A DNA stretch of 64,000 bases, taken from Aeropyrum camini SY1 = JCM 12091 (GTDB taxonomy: Archaea > Thermoproteota > Thermoprotei_A > Sulfolobales > Acidilobaceae). A model generated the notes under the pieces. The model was not told the DNA's origin. It ran no database searches and saw only the letters and a list, made by a program, of their open reading frames with translations. A program made the translations under genes and the position numbers. Of the stretch, positions 25,274-34,079 are shown in pieces; the first letter of the stretch is position 1, and every line of letters starts with the position of its first letter. The DNA lies in contig NC_022521.1 of assembly GCF_000591035.1 (NCBI RefSeq), forward strand, positions 620,001 to 684,000, in the 5' to 3' direction.

Positions 25274-26410
25274 TTGAAGCTGTACGAGTTTGAGGCTAAG
25301 GAGATATTGAGGATGTATGGGGTTGAGACTCCCCTGTCTGTCCTGGTTATGCCGGGGGATGATGTTGCGGCTAAGGTTAGGGAGGCTGGCTTGGAGCCGC
25401 CGCTCGTGGTGAAGAGCCAGGTTCTTGTAGCTGGTAGGGGGAAGGCTGGGGGTATTAAGCTGGTTGAGAGTGTTGAGGAGGCTGTTAGGGTTGCTGAGGA
25501 GCTCTGGCGAAAACCTATAAAGGGGATCCTCCCGGGGGCTCTCCTCGTGGAGAGGGCTGTGCCCCATGAGGCGGAGCTCTACACGTCTATAATTATAGAT
25601 AGGAGCGAGAGGAGGCCGGTGGTCCTGGCCAGCAGGTATGGGGGTATGGATATTGAGGAGATAGCTAGGGAGAAGCCAGAAAGCATCGTTAGATACTATG
25701 TAGACCCCTTCCTAGGGCTGAGGGGTTATGAGGCTAGGATGGTGGGCAAGGAGATAGGCCTCTCAGGCAGGCTCCTAAACTCCTACGCCTCCTTCCTCCA
25801 GGTCCTCTACAGGGTGTTCACAGCCCTGGAGGCAGAGCTGGTGGAGAGCAACCCCCTGGCCATAGTGGGGGACAAGGTGGTCCCCCTCGACGCCAGGATA
25901 ATAGTGGATGACAACAGCCTCTTCAGGCATAAGGAGCTGGTGGAGAGGAGGAGGGTGGAGCAGAGGGGAGAGTACACCGAGTGGGAGGTCAAGGCGAGGA
26001 GCCAGGGCCTCCCCTTCGTCGAGCTCGACGGCGACATAGGGATCATAGGCAACGGGGCCGGCCTCACGATGGCCACTATGGACCTCGTCTACCACTTCGG
26101 CGGTAGGCCCGCGAACTTCCTCGACATAGGCGGCGGCGCCAGGGCCGAGCTGGTTAAGAAGGCCGTCTCCTTCCTCCTCGAGTTCCCCAAGGCGTCCAAG
26201 ATATTCATAAACGTGTTCGGCGGCATAACCAGGGGCGACGAGGTTGCCCGCGGTATAGTGGCTGCCGTTAGGGAGTCCGGCTCCAGCAAGCCGCTGGTTG
26301 TGAGGCTAAGCGGCACCAGGGAGGAGGAGGGGAGGAGGATACTTGAGGACGCCAGCATCTACGCCTATACCGACCCGGTGGAGGCTGTAAAGAAAGTTGT
26401 ATCTCTCTAG
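25274..26410 (+). CDS. sucC: succinyl-CoA synthetase beta subunit
   Basis: ATP-grasp subunit of succinate-CoA ligase, which makes succinyl-CoA or conserves energy as ATP/GTP in the citric acid cycle. LKLYEFEAKEIL opens the ATP-grasp domain; VKSQVLVAGRGKAGGIKL binds nucleotide; ELVESNPLAIV and LDARIIVDDN hold metal ligands. The C-terminal CoA-ligase domain has GNGAGLTMATMD and NVFGGITRGDEVA. TTG 25274 places the start exactly at the family N-terminus behind GGTGGGTGTGG. TTG 25253 is also open. sucD follows 21 nt later. Confidence 0.95.
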   Translation: MKLYEFEAKEILRMYGVETPLSVLVMPGDDVAAKVREAGLEPPLVVKSQVLVAGRGKAGGIKLVESVEEAVRVAEELWRKPIKGILPGALLVERAVPHEAELYTSIIIDRSERRPVVLASRYGGMDIEEIAREKPESIVRYYVDPFLGLRGYEARMVGKEIGLSGRLLNSYASFLQVLYRVFTALEAELVESNPLAIVGDKVVPLDARIIVDDNSLFRHKELVERRRVEQRGEYTEWEVKARSQGLPFVELDGDIGIIGNGAGLTMATMDLVYHFGGRPANFLDIGGGARAELVKKAVSFLLEFPKASKIFINVFGGITRGDEVARGIVAAVRESGSSKPLVVRLSGTREEEGRRILEDASIYAYTDPVEAVKKVVSL

Positions 26411-26431
26411 GGCCGTGTGGGGTGGTGTGTG

Positions 26432-27310
26432 ATGGCGGTTCTGGTGGACAGCGGCACGAGGGTCCTGGTCCAGGGTATAACTGGTAGGGAGGGCTCGTTC
26501 CACGCGAAGGCCATGCTAGACTACGGCACCAAGGTGGTGGCGGGGGTGACGCCCGGGAAGGGCGGCAGCGAGGTCCACGGCGTCCCGGTTTACGACAGCG
26601 TTAAGGAGGCTGTGGCGGAGCACCCCGAGATAAACACCAGCATAATATTCGTCCCAGCCCCCTTCGCCCCCGACGCGGTCTACGAGGCTGTGGACGCGGG
26701 TATAAAGCTGGTCGTCGTGATAACGGAGGGCATACCCGTCCACGACACTATGAGGTTCGTCAACTACGCCAGACAGAAGGGGGCCACGGTCATAGGGCCC
26801 AACTGCCCCGGCGTCATAACGCCCGGCCAGGCCAAGGTCGGGATAATGCCGGGCCACATTTTCAGGGAGGGTGGCGTGGCCGTTGTCAGCAGGAGCGGCA
26901 CCCTGACGTACGAGATAAGCTACATGCTCACCAGGCAGGGTATAGGCCAGTCCACGGTGGTGGGGATAGGGGGAGACCCTATAGTGGGCCTGAGCTTCAC
27001 CGAGGCGCTCAGGCTCTTCCAGCAGGACCCCCAGACCGAGGCGCTCGTGCTTATAGGCGAGATAGGCGGGGACATGGAGGAGAGGGCTGCAGAGATGATC
27101 AAGAAGGGTGAGTTCACAAAGCCCGTCGTCGCCTACATAGCCGGCAGGACGGCGCCGCCGGAGAAGAGGATGGGCCACGCTGGGGCGATAATAATGATGG
27201 GCGCGGGAACCTACGAGGGGAAGGTGAAGGCGCTTAGGGAGGCCGGCGTGGAGGTGGCGGAGACGCCCTTCGAGGTGCCAGACCTGGTGAGGAGGGCCCT
27301 GAGGAGGTAG
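26432..27310 (+). CDS. sucD: succinyl-CoA synthetase alpha subunit
   Basis: CoA-binding and phosphohistidine subunit paired with Suc[19 protein letters not shown] and the GIPVHDTM segment bind Co[13 protein letters not shown] is a family signature. The phosphorylated His is in [10 protein letters not shown] (His249). ATG 26432 sits behind GGTGGTGTG; an in-frame GTG at 26417 would add five residues. The gene ends near the convergent XPB-like helicase. Confidence 0.96.
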   Translation: MAVLVDSGTRVLVQGITGREGSFHAKAMLDYGTKVVAGVTPGKGGSEVHGVPVYDSVKEAVAEHPEINTSIIFVPAPFAPDAVYEAVDAGIKLVVVITEGIPVHDTMRFVNYARQKGATVIGPNCPGVITPGQAKVGIMPGHIFREGGVAVVSRSGTLTYEISYMLTRQGIGQSTVVGIGGDPIVGLSFTEALRLFQQDPQTEALVLIGEIGGDMEERAAEMIKKGEFTKPVVAYIAGRTAPPEKRMGHAGAIIMMGAGTYEGKVKALREAGVEVAETPFEVPDLVRRALRR

Positions 27311-27334
27311 CGGGATGCCGAGGTCCTCACCCGC

Positions 27335-28954
27335 CTACCCCCTCCCCCTTCTCCTCCTACTCTGCAGCTCCTCCCCCGTACCCTTTGCTATAACCTCGTA
27401 GAGCACAGCCCTCTTCCCCTCCCCGGGCCTGAGGAGGCGGCCGAGCCTCTGTATGAACTGCCTCCTGCTCCCCGTACCCGACACTAGAATACCTACGTTG
27501 GCGTCGGGTATGTCGAGCCCCTCATCCCCCACCGTCGTCACAACAAGCACCCCAGACTCCATAGCCCTGAACTTGGCCAGTGTCGCCTCCCTCAGCCTCC
27601 TCTCCAGACCCCCGTGGAGGAGGAGGGCTCCAGTGCGCCTAGCAATCTCCTCGGCCTGCCTCCGGTACTGAGTGAACACTATTATCTTGGACCCCCGTGA
27701 CAGCTCTTCCCTCACCAGCTTCTCCACAGCCCTTATCTTCGACTCGCTAAGCTGCACAATCTCCTTCATCCTCGTGTTCACCCTTATCGCCTCAACCGCG
27801 GTGGGGTCCCCCCTCCTGGCGTCCTCCAGTATCTTCTCGAAGCTCCTCCCCCGGGCTAGGAGCCTGTACTTCCTCTTGAGGTCCTCGTAGACCCTCTTCT
27901 CCTCCCCCTCCAGCTCAACCTTCACCCGCCTTATGATGAAGGGGGCTAGGTATCCCTTCCTGGTCAGCTCGCCGGGGCTGCTGCTATACACCACCCCGCC
28001 CACGAGGCTGTATACCTCCTCGTGCCTCCCGTCCTCCCTCTCTATCGTGGCGGAGAGGCCCATCCTGTAGGGCGCTGGGCTGGCCGAGGCTATCCTCTTG
28101 AACTTCTCGGCTGGGATGTGGTGGGCCTCGTCGAACACTAGGAGGGGGAAGAGGGGGGCTAGCCTGTCTATGTGGCGGTAGGCCGTCTGGTACGTTGTTA
28201 CCGTTATAGGTGCTAGCCTCTTCTCCTCGCCATAGTACGCCCCCACCAGGCCGTGGGCGTCGGTGAACCTCCTGAAAGCCTCTATCCACTGGCGGACATG
28301 GTCCCTCGTATACACTACTATGAGGCTCCACACCCCCGCCTCCGCGACGGCGGCTATGGCCACCACAGTCTTGCCAGCCCCGGTGGGCAGCACTATAACC
28401 CCCCTCCCCCTGGCCTTCCTCCAGGCCTGGAGAGCCTCCTCCTGGTAGTCCCTGAGCTTCCCTGTGAAGCGTATGGGGCGGGGGAGCCTGTGTGAGGATG
28501 GGGGAAACACCCTGTCCTCCACCTTGAGCCCCCTGCCCTCGAAAGCCTCTCTGAGGCGGGGGTACAGTAGGGGGGGCGCCCTGTACGCTCTCTCCCCCCT
28601 GTCGTAGGGGAGGCTGAGGCCCTCCTCCTCGAGTATGGGCTTCAGCATGACCCTGCTCCGTATATATATCCAGCCGCCCCGCAGCTCCATCACAACCCTC
28701 AGGGCCTCCTCGGCCGCCCTCCTGAGGGCCTCGAGATCCTCCTCCACAACCACCCCCAGGTCCTCGAGGGAGGCTATAGCGTCCCACAGGCTCAGGCCGT
28801 TTTCCCTCAGCCTCACGGGGTCTATTCTAAACAGGCCGTAGCCCCTGTCCCTACCCAGGTAGCGGGCGAAGCGCGAGACCTCTTTGAAAGCCTCGTCGCC
28901 CAGCCACCCCTTCACCCTGAATGTGAGGCTCCAGGGCTCCAGCCCCCTCTCCAC
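27335..28954 (-). CDS. xpb: XPB-like superfamily 2 DNA helicase
   Basis: SF2 helicase related to XPB/Rad25 of TFIIH. The N-terminal damage-recognition-like region (about 1-165) precedes the motor. Motifs are LRDYQEEALQAW (Q-like), PTGAGKT (Walker A), VFDEAHH (motif II), GLSATIERED (motif III with the XPB RED element), GLDIPDANVGI and QRLGRLLRPGEGK (motif VI). A role in nucleotide excision repair or transcription-coupled processes is expected. GTG 28954 starts 7 nt after an unrecognised upstream gene. The Bax1 nuclease that accompanies XPB in many archaea is not adjacent. Confidence 0.92.
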   Translation of the reverse strand: MERGLEPWSLTFRVKGWLGDEAFKEVSRFARYLGRDRGYGLFRIDPVRLRENGLSLWDAIASLEDLGVVVEEDLEALRRAAEEALRVVMELRGGWIYIRSRVMLKPILEEEGLSLPYDRGERAYRAPPLLYPRLREAFEGRGLKVEDRVFPPSSHRLPRPIRFTGKLRDYQEEALQAWRKARGRGVIVLPTGAGKTVVAIAAVAEAGVWSLIVVYTRDHVRQWIEAFRRFTDAHGLVGAYYGEEKRLAPITVTTYQTAYRHIDRLAPLFPLLVFDEAHHIPAEKFKRIASASPAPYRMGLSATIEREDGRHEEVYSLVGGVVYSSSPGELTRKGYLAPFIIRRVKVELEGEEKRVYEDLKRKYRLLARGRSFEKILEDARRGDPTAVEAIRVNTRMKEIVQLSESKIRAVEKLVREELSRGSKIIVFTQYRRQAEEIARRTGALLLHGGLERRLREATLAKFRAMESGVLVVTTVGDEGLDIPDANVGILVSGTGSRRQFIQRLGRLLRPGEGKRAVLYEVIAKGTGEELQSRRRRGRG

Positions 28955-28961
28955 CCCTCCT

Positions 28962-29453
28962 TCACCCCTGTGGCGATGGCGGCGCGGGCTCCAGCCCCTC
29001 TATCCTCCACCCAGCCGGTGTGAGGCCGAGCTTCTCGAGCGCCTTCTTAACCCTATATGGCGGGTCTAGCGGTATTACTATCTCAACGCACCCCCTATCG
29101 AGAGCCACCTTCGCCACCTCAGGCCAGTCAGCAGCCTTGAGGAGCCTAGGCCCCCACTCGTCGCCGCAGCCCCTGACGACTAGGGCGGCCGCGGTGTAGC
29201 ACTCCTGCTCCATGCTCCAGGAGACGTGGTAGTAGATGTGGAGGCCGCCTGTGCTTGAGAGGCGTAGGAGGGCCTCGTCCAGGCCCGTCCTCTCCAAGGC
29301 AGCTACCGCGGCGTGGAGCTCCTCCTCCCCAGCCTCCACCAGGGGGAGGCCGTCCTCCACGCAGGGCCCGGCTTGATGCGTGGGTTCTAGCTCAGCCCCG
29401 CCGGCGGCGGGTCGCCGCTTAACACTCGCCTCATCGCCGGGCCCCCGGTTCAA
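28962..29453 (-). CDS. unrecognised protein preceding the XPB-like helicase
   Basis: No family recognised. The 163-aa product has a Pro/Gly-rich start, then an alpha/beta part (EEELHAAVAALERTGLDEALLRL, LHIYYHVSWSMEQECYTAAALVVRG) ending in RVKKALEKLGLTPAGWRIEGLEPAPPS. TTG 29453 has GAGGAGG 4 nt upstream, a strong ribosome site. The stop is 7 nt before the helicase start, so the two are very likely one operon. It may be an accessory factor of the helicase (inference). Confidence 0.6.
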   Translation of the reverse strand: MNRGPGDEASVKRRPAAGGAELEPTHQAGPCVEDGLPLVEAGEEELHAAVAALERTGLDEALLRLSSTGGLHIYYHVSWSMEQECYTAAALVVRGCGDEWGPRLLKAADWPEVAKVALDRGCVEIVIPLDPPYRVKKALEKLGLTPAGWRIEGLEPAPPSPQG

Positions 29454-29513
29454 CTCGCCTCCTCTAGAATTTTCTTGGGCTTCCGGGGTTGTTAAGGGTT
29501 GGGCCCTCCACCC

Positions 29514-29520
29514 CTTATAT
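29514..29520 (+). promoter_or_regulatory. TATA box for the HTH-phosphoribosyltransferase gene
   Basis: CTTATAT is centred about 29 nt upstream of ATG 29546, predicting a leaderless or near-leaderless transcript. Confidence 0.5.
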
Positions 29521-29545
29521 CCCCGGGGGTTCTCGTGATTGTCTC

Positions 29546-30304
29546 ATGGGGTGTAGCATAATTACGCCGTCTAGGGGCTCGGCCTCCTGCCCCCCGGGGG
29601 AGGCTCCTCATGGAGAGGCCAGGTATAGGGCCGCTCTCATACTGAGGTCTGCCAGGAGGTTTATGACGCTTAGGGAGCTCTCAGAGGTCCTCGGGCTCCC
29701 CCTCTCAGCCGTCTCGAGGTACTCGAACCTGAGGCTCCTCCCCAGCGTGGAGAGCGCCCTGAGGATTATAGAGGGGGTGCTCTCCAAACAGGTCCTCTCC
29801 AGTATACTCATGAAGAGGATAACAGCCTCGAGGGCTGGCAGGGAGGCCACAGTCTACGACATAACCTCCGCCGCAGGGGACCCCGACGTCCTCCACCTTG
29901 TGGGGGAGTATGTTTGCATGAGGTCCAGAGGCCTCTTCGACGCGATAGTAGCCCCAGAGGTAGGGGGGGTGACGTTCGCCACCGCCGTTGCAATGGTCTC
30001 GAGAAAGCCTCTGGCAATAGCGAGGAGGATTAGGATGGGGTGGGAGAGGTTTGCAGAGATACCTGTCTACAGGGACCCAGCGACGGTGGACTACTACTAC
30101 CTAAACCTGGACTATCTAGAGGGGGTTAGCACGGCTATAATAGTGGACGACTTCGGCGTGAAAGGGGCCACCATCTCAGGGTTCGTCGAAGCCCTCGAGA
30201 GCCACGGCATCGAGGTGAAGGGAGTCTACCTGATGGTGGGGGTGGGGGGAGACTGGAGGAGGGCCCACCCAAGAGCCGAGGCCATACTCGAGATAGGGCT
30301 ATAG
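29546..30304 (+). CDS. HTH domain-phosphoribosyltransferase fusion, GfcR-like regulator
   Basis: Residues 38-60 (RFMTLRELSEVLGLPLSAVSRY) form a helix-turn-helix. Residues 110-252 are a type I phosphoribosyltransferase domain with the PRPP-loop-like IIVDDFGVKGATISGF (about 198-213). Archaeal proteins of this layout include transcriptional regulators of sugar metabolism (GfcR) and purine genes rather than biosynthetic enzymes. The catalytic loop is altered from the consensus (V-D-D-F-G-V-K-G-A-T), so ligand sensing is more likely than catalysis. ATG 29546 agrees with the TATA box at 29514-29520. It is divergent from the helicase operon. Confidence 0.8.
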   Translation: MGCSIITPSRGSASCPPGEAPHGEARYRAALILRSARRFMTLRELSEVLGLPLSAVSRYSNLRLLPSVESALRIIEGVLSKQVLSSILMKRITASRAGREATVYDITSAAGDPDVLHLVGEYVCMRSRGLFDAIVAPEVGGVTFATAVAMVSRKPLAIARRIRMGWERFAEIPVYRDPATVDYYYLNLDYLEGVSTAIIVDDFGVKGATISGFVEALESHGIEVKGVYLMVGVGGDWRRAHPRAEAILEIGL

Positions 30305-30350
30305 AAGTCCCTGGGGGGTTGAGGCGGCGTCAGTGAGGTCACCACTCGCC

Positions 30351-30383
30351 ATCCCCCCAAGGGCTCCAGAGCCCCTGGGGGAT
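30351..30383. other. long imperfect hairpin between convergent genes
   Basis: ATCCCCC...GGGGGAT with an inner AGGGCT/AGCCCCT stem forms a 33-nt hairpin 47 nt after the phosphoribosyltransferase stop. It lies in the 265-nt gap 30305-30569 between that gene and convergent ftsY. It could be a transcription end or RNA stability element for either gene. The rest of the gap is GC-rich with scattered dyads and no gene I can support. Confidence 0.4.
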
Positions 30384-30569
30384 GCTGCACTCGGCAAAGA
30401 CATCATCCTGCCCGCCGGGCTATACACCCGCTGTATCCAGGATCCCCGGGGAGCCCAGGATAATATTAACCGGGGTGGCCGAGTTATAACGCTCTCCAAG
30501 CCTGAGCCGCCCAGGGAGCCCCGCCCCGGCGGGGGTTCTGTGTGTACGGCGGCCTCCCCCGGGGGCTCT

Positions 30570-31496
30570 CTATTCTAGGAGGCGGTTTACAGTCTTCTGG
30601 GGGTCGAAGGGCTCTAGGTCCTCGTAGCCCTGGCCTGTTCCCAGGTAGAGTATGGGTTTTCTTATGGCGTGGGCTACTGAGACTAGTGTCCCGCCCTTCG
30701 GGTCTGCGTCGACCTTGGTTACTATGACGCCGTCTACCCCGACAGCCTCGTTGAAGAGCCTCGCCTGTTCGACCGCGTCGTTGCCGGTGAGGGAGTCTAC
30801 TACTAGTATCTTGTAGTCGGGGTTTGAAACCCTCACTATCTTCCTCAGCTCCTCCACGAGGTTGCTGTCGACGTGCATCCTGCCCGCGGTGTCGACGAGG
30901 ACCGCGCAGAACCCCCTGGACTGGGCGTGTTTTATGGCGTCATACGCCACGCTGGCAGGGTCTGCGCCGTAGCGGCCGCGGACGATGGGCACGCCGATCT
31001 TCTCGGCGTGGGCGGCCAGTTGCTCCTGAGCGCCCGCCCTGAAGGTGTCGGCCGCCGCTATCACAGGCGTGACACCGGCCTTCCTGAGCATGTAGGCGAC
31101 CTTTGCTATAGTCGTCGTCTTCCCCGTCCCGTTCACCCCTAGGAATAGTATCACGAGGGGCCTTCCGCCGCAGCGGGCCCGGGCCTCCCCCGCTAGGTCG
31201 GGCCTCGGCCCCGGGTCGAGGAGGGCTAGGAGAGCCTTCCTGAGAGCCTCCCTCACAACCCTCTCCACAGGCTCTCCCCGCCTTATCCTCGACCCCACGA
31301 GCTCCTCCCTAACCCCCGCGACTATGGCCTCCGCAGCCTCCAGGGCGACGTCGGACTCTACAAGGTCTAGGAGGATGTCGTCAAGCAGGGGCTGGAGGTC
31401 CTCGGGCTTGATCTCCCTGTAGGCCAGGGTGTCTATTATCCCCCTGGCTATATGCTCGGAGGCCCTGTTCAGGGCCTCCCTTAGCCTCCCGAACAA
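30570..31496 (-). CDS. ftsY: signal recognition particle receptor FtsY
   Basis: SRP GTPase that docks ribosome-SRP complexes at the membrane translocon. The helical N domain (1-100) is followed by the G domain: GVNGTGKTTTIAK (G1, 120-132), DTFRAGAQEQL, VDTAGRMHVDSNL (G3), TKVDADPKGG (G4) and GTGQGYEDLEPFD (closing motif). There is no long acidic A domain, as usual in crenarchaea. It is the last gene of the ribosomal operon that begins with DNA ligase. Length 308 aa. Confidence 0.96.
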   Translation of the reverse strand: MFGRLREALNRASEHIARGIIDTLAYREIKPEDLQPLLDDILLDLVESDVALEAAEAIVAGVREELVGSRIRRGEPVERVVREALRKALLALLDPGPRPDLAGEARARCGGRPLVILFLGVNGTGKTTTIAKVAYMLRKAGVTPVIAAADTFRAGAQEQLAAHAEKIGVPIVRGRYGADPASVAYDAIKHAQSRGFCAVLVDTAGRMHVDSNLVEELRKIVRVSNPDYKILVVDSLTGNDAVEQARLFNEAVGVDGVIVTKVDADPKGGTLVSVAHAIRKPILYLGTGQGYEDLEPFDPQKTVNRLLE

Positions 31497-31578
31497 CCCT
31501 TCGGGTACACCTCCAGAGGAGCCGGGCTGGACGGGGTGTGAGCCCAGGTGTGGATACGCCTAGCCTGTGGAGAGGGTG

Positions 31579-32043
31579 TTAGGCCCCGGTTTGGGAGCTC
31601 TTCTTCTCCCCGCCCGCCTGCTGGGCGGCCTGGCCTGCTGTGAGGGCTTGGAGGAGCTGTAGGTACTGGTCGTGTGTTTTCGCGAGCTTGTCCAGCTCCT
31701 GCTTCAGCGTCTCCAGGCTCTTCTTGAGGGCGTCCTCCTTCTTCGCCAGTATCTCAGCGGCTTTTGCCGTGTCGAGTTTCGCGTAGACATTTAGCCCTAG
31801 GTGTACTATCGCCTTGCCGGGCTCTAGGAGCCTCGCCTTCAGTATTGTGTTGAGCTCCGGGTCGCCCGGGAAGAGGGTTTCTCCATCGTGGCCAGCCGCC
31901 TTCTCCACAGTCTCCTTAGCCGCCTGGACGCTCCTGAGCCTCAGCTCCAGCTGGGCCAGCACCCCCTGCAGCTCGGCTATCTGGTCCCTTATCATCTGGA
32001 GCTGGGCGGCTATCTCCTCGGGGCTCGGCATTTGCTGCGACAC
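31579..32043 (-). CDS. pfdA: prefoldin alpha subunit
   Basis: Hexameric chaperone subunit that hands unfolded proteins to the thermosome. Two long coiled-coil helices (about 5-50 and 100-140) flank a beta-hairpin region containing TLFPGDPELNTI, ARLLEPGKAIVHLGLNVYAKLD. GTG 32043 starts 6 nt after the LX gene. Position between LX and ftsY matches the conserved crenarchaeal order. Confidence 0.93.
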   Translation of the reverse strand: MSQQMPSPEEIAAQLQMIRDQIAELQGVLAQLELRLRSVQAAKETVEKAAGHDGETLFPGDPELNTILKARLLEPGKAIVHLGLNVYAKLDTAKAAEILAKKEDALKKSLETLKQELDKLAKTHDQYLQLLQALTAGQAAQQAGGEKKSSQTGA

Positions 32044-32049
32044 CAGCCA

Positions 32050-32316
32050 TCACCCTGTCTTCACGAACCGCTCCAGCGACGCCAGCCTTATTATGTTGAG
32101 GTCCTCCACCTCGCTCGGGTCCACCTCCTCGACGCTCCTCACCCTTATGTGCTTCCTCCTCAGCTTGTGCCTGCTGCCCAGGTCGGAGTAGACCTTCTCT
32201 AGAGCGTGCTCCCTCTTAAGAGCCCTGACGTAGACCTCGAACTTCCTCCACTCGGGGAACCTGTCGTGGGATATGAGCATCTCCCCCTTAACCCTATACA
32301 CCTTAACCTCGCTCAC
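32050..32316 (-). CDS. rpl18a: large ribosomal subunit protein LX (L18a/L20a)
   Basis: Archaeal 50S protein LX of 88 aa: [50 protein letters not shown] region is diagnostic. GTG 32316 overlaps the aIF6 stop in a GTGA, showing translational coupling. It lies in the aIF6-LX-pfdA-ftsY block. Confidence 0.95.
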   Translation of the reverse strand: MSEVKVYRVKGEMLISHDRFPEWRKFEVYVRALKREHALEKVYSDLGSRHKLRRKHIRVRSVEEVDPSEVEDLNIIRLASLERFVKTG

Positions 32317-33014
32317 TTCACCCCACCTCCAAGGGCCACCTGTATGCGCGCTATCTCGGGGCCCGTTGTATCCTCTCCAACCAGGGCCCCATAACTGTTC
32401 GCCACGAGGCCTGTCCTCACGAACTCGACCCCGAAGTTTATGGTCCCTGCCTCGAAGGGGACCTTAAAAACGTCGGAGAGTAACTTGAGCTCCTCCTCAC
32501 TAGCATCGGGGTGAGCGAGGCCCCCCCGGTTGGTTACCACCACCGCGGAGCCCACGGTATAAACCCCCGCCACCGAGCCCTCCACAACCTCGACCCCGAG
32601 AGTGTCGGAGACGGTCTTCAAAGCCTCCTTCTCCAGCCCCGGGGAGGCGAGGCAGGCCCTATCGTTGCAGACTATAACGTTCCCGAGGGCGTTGCTCCTC
32701 GTGGGAACAATCCCTATCTCAACCTCACCGAGAGCCTTCTTAACCAGCTCAACCTCCCTGTCGACACCCTCCGGCAGCAGGATCCCCCGGCTGTTGCCGG
32801 TGGTCAGAACCCCCACCAGCCTCATACCCAGAACCCTAAGCCTCACAACCCTCTCCTCAGCCACCCTGAGGACCTCCGAGATCGTCCTAACATCCTCAAC
32901 CCCTATGTCGTCGGGGGCGAGGACGTAGGAGTCGGAGGCGGAGAGATAGACACCTATATTGGGGTTCCCATAGAGGCTCAGCTTCTCCACAGTGAAACCG
33001 CCACCGCTATCCAT
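32313..33014 (-). CDS. eif6: translation initiation factor 6 (anti-association factor)
   Basis: aIF6 binds the large ribosomal subunit and prevents premature joining of subunits. It shows the five-fold pentein repeat with its recurring NxxGxL-type segments: [57 protein letters not shown] and [10 protein letters not shown]. Length 233 aa. ATG 33014 is used; GTG at codon 9 is an alternative. It is flanked by L31e and LX, as in other archaea. Confidence 0.95.
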   Translation of the reverse strand: MDSGGGFTVEKLSLYGNPNIGVYLSASDSYVLAPDDIGVEDVRTISEVLRVAEERVVRLRVLGMRLVGVLTTGNSRGILLPEGVDREVELVKKALGEVEIGIVPTRSNALGNVIVCNDRACLASPGLEKEALKTVSDTLGVEVVEGSVAGVYTVGSAVVVTNRGGLAHPDASEEELKLLSDVFKVPFEAGTINFGVEFVRTGLVANSYGALVGEDTTGPEIARIQVALGGGVK

Positions 33015-33107
33015 CCTCGAACCACCTATACACCAGCAGCCACACCACCACGCTCGGGGCGGGGGGCCATGGACAGGGGTTTCCGTGGAAGGGCAGGCCC
33101 TGGGGGG

Positions 33108-33422
33108 TTAGGCCTTGTACCTCCCGGGCCTGAGCTTCTTTCCGGCGAGCCTGACTATAGCCTTCCTCAGCTTCCCCTCGCCCTCCTCGGGCTCCTCCTC
33201 CCTTATGGAGACTATGATCTTCACCCTTGCGGGGGGCTTCTCCCTGCTCCTGCTCCAGATGTAGTTGTTGAGCTCGTTGTCGATTATGACCTCGTCGGCC
33301 TTCGTATGCCTCTTAACGAACTCCCTGACCATCCTAACAGCCCTCACTGCCCTTCTGGTCCTCCTACCCCAGTATACCCGGCGTAGGTTGACTACGTAGA
33401 CCCAGGTCCCCTCCGTTGGCAC
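33108..33422 (-). CDS. rpl31e: large ribosomal subunit protein L31e
   Basis: 50S protein near the exit tunnel. VYVVNLRRVYWGRRTRRAVRAVRMVREFVKRH and the DNELNNYIWSRS segment are diagnostic. GTG 33422 (GTG CCA ACG GAG). It follows L39e by 17 nt and precedes aIF6. The C-terminus is basic as expected. Confidence 0.95.
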   Translation of the reverse strand: MPTEGTWVYVVNLRRVYWGRRTRRAVRAVRMVREFVKRHTKADEVIIDNELNNYIWSRSREKPPARVKIIVSIREEEPEEGEGKLRKAIVRLAGKKLRPGRYKA

Positions 33423-33439
33423 CGCTCACCACCCCCGGG

Positions 33440-33595
33440 CTAGGCCTTCAGCTTGCTCCTCCTCCAGTGCCTCCTAAGGAGGTTGAACCTGATCCTCCTG
33501 CTCGTCCTGATGACGACCCAGACTGGTATGGCCCTGTTGGATTTGAGGGCTCTGGCGAGCCTGAGCTTCCTGCCTAGGGGCTTGTTCCTAGCCAT
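33440..33595 (-). CDS. rpl39e: large ribosomal subunit protein L39e (51 aa)
   Basis: A small gene easily missed. ATG 33595 begins MARNKPLGRKLRLARALKSN and the protein continues with RAIPVWVVIRTSRRIRFN and ends RRHWRRSKLKA, the universal L39e pattern (51 aa, highly basic). L39e lines the peptide exit tunnel. GGGGGTGG lies about 7 nt upstream of the ATG. It sits 17 nt before rpl31e in the same operon, the standard archaeal L39e-L31e-aIF6 order. Confidence 0.95.
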   Translation of the reverse strand: MARNKPLGRKLRLARALKSNRAIPVWVVIRTSRRIRFNLLRRHWRRSKLKA

Positions 33596-33650
33596 ACAGC
33601 GCCACCCCCTCCGGGTTAGCCCTGGAGTCGAGCGGTTTTATTCTGACCAG

Positions 33651-33998
33651 CTACTTCCTCTTTATCCTTATCTCGAAGTCTCTCCTCGTGCTCCTGTCTA
33701 GCTCGAGCAGTATCTGCACCAGGGTGTCGTCGTCGACGGGGGGCGCCAGCCTACCGGCCTGCACAAGCTGTATCACCGCGTTCTCAGCGGCCTCCGCTAT
33801 CTCGGGCCTCACAAGCCTGAGGTTCGCCAGCCTCTCCCTAGCCTTGCTGGTTAGTATACGCCTCAGCACGGCGTCCTTCTGCGCCCTCAGCCTTGCCTGC
33901 TCCTCCTCCCTCCTCCTCTCCTCCTCGAGCCTGCGCTGGAGCTCCAGCATCTTCCTCCTCCTTATCTCCTCAAGCTCCTCGTCGTACTCGTAGGACAA
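33651..33998 (-). CDS. PDCD5-family DNA-binding protein
   Basis: Archaeal PDCD5/TFAR19 homologue (COG2118). A long charged N-terminal helix (EELEEIRRRKMLELQRRLEEERRREEE) leads to a three-helix core with ILTSKARERLANLRLVRPEIAEAAENAVIQLVQAGRL region and DFEIRIKRK at the end. It binds double-stranded DNA in vitro in related archaea; the cellular role is unclear. Linkage to S19e and L39e is conserved across archaea. Length 115 aa. Confidence 0.92.
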   Translation of the reverse strand: MSYEYDEELEEIRRRKMLELQRRLEEERRREEEQARLRAQKDAVLRRILTSKARERLANLRLVRPEIAEAAENAVIQLVQAGRLAPPVDDDTLVQILLELDRSTRRDFEIRIKRK

Positions 33999-34079
33999 CC
34001 CTCTCTACACCTCCAGGGTGACATCCAGGATTGTGGGTGGGGTTAGGGGCCTATTAATATGAGGATATCGCCGGGGGGT

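Noticed and set aside
30465-30540. tRNA-Leu/Ser-like start (GGGGTGGCCGAG) in the gap before ftsY
   Set aside because: No matching D-stem partner, anticodon loop with T33 or T-loop (TTCRA) could be found, and no acceptor stem closes it.
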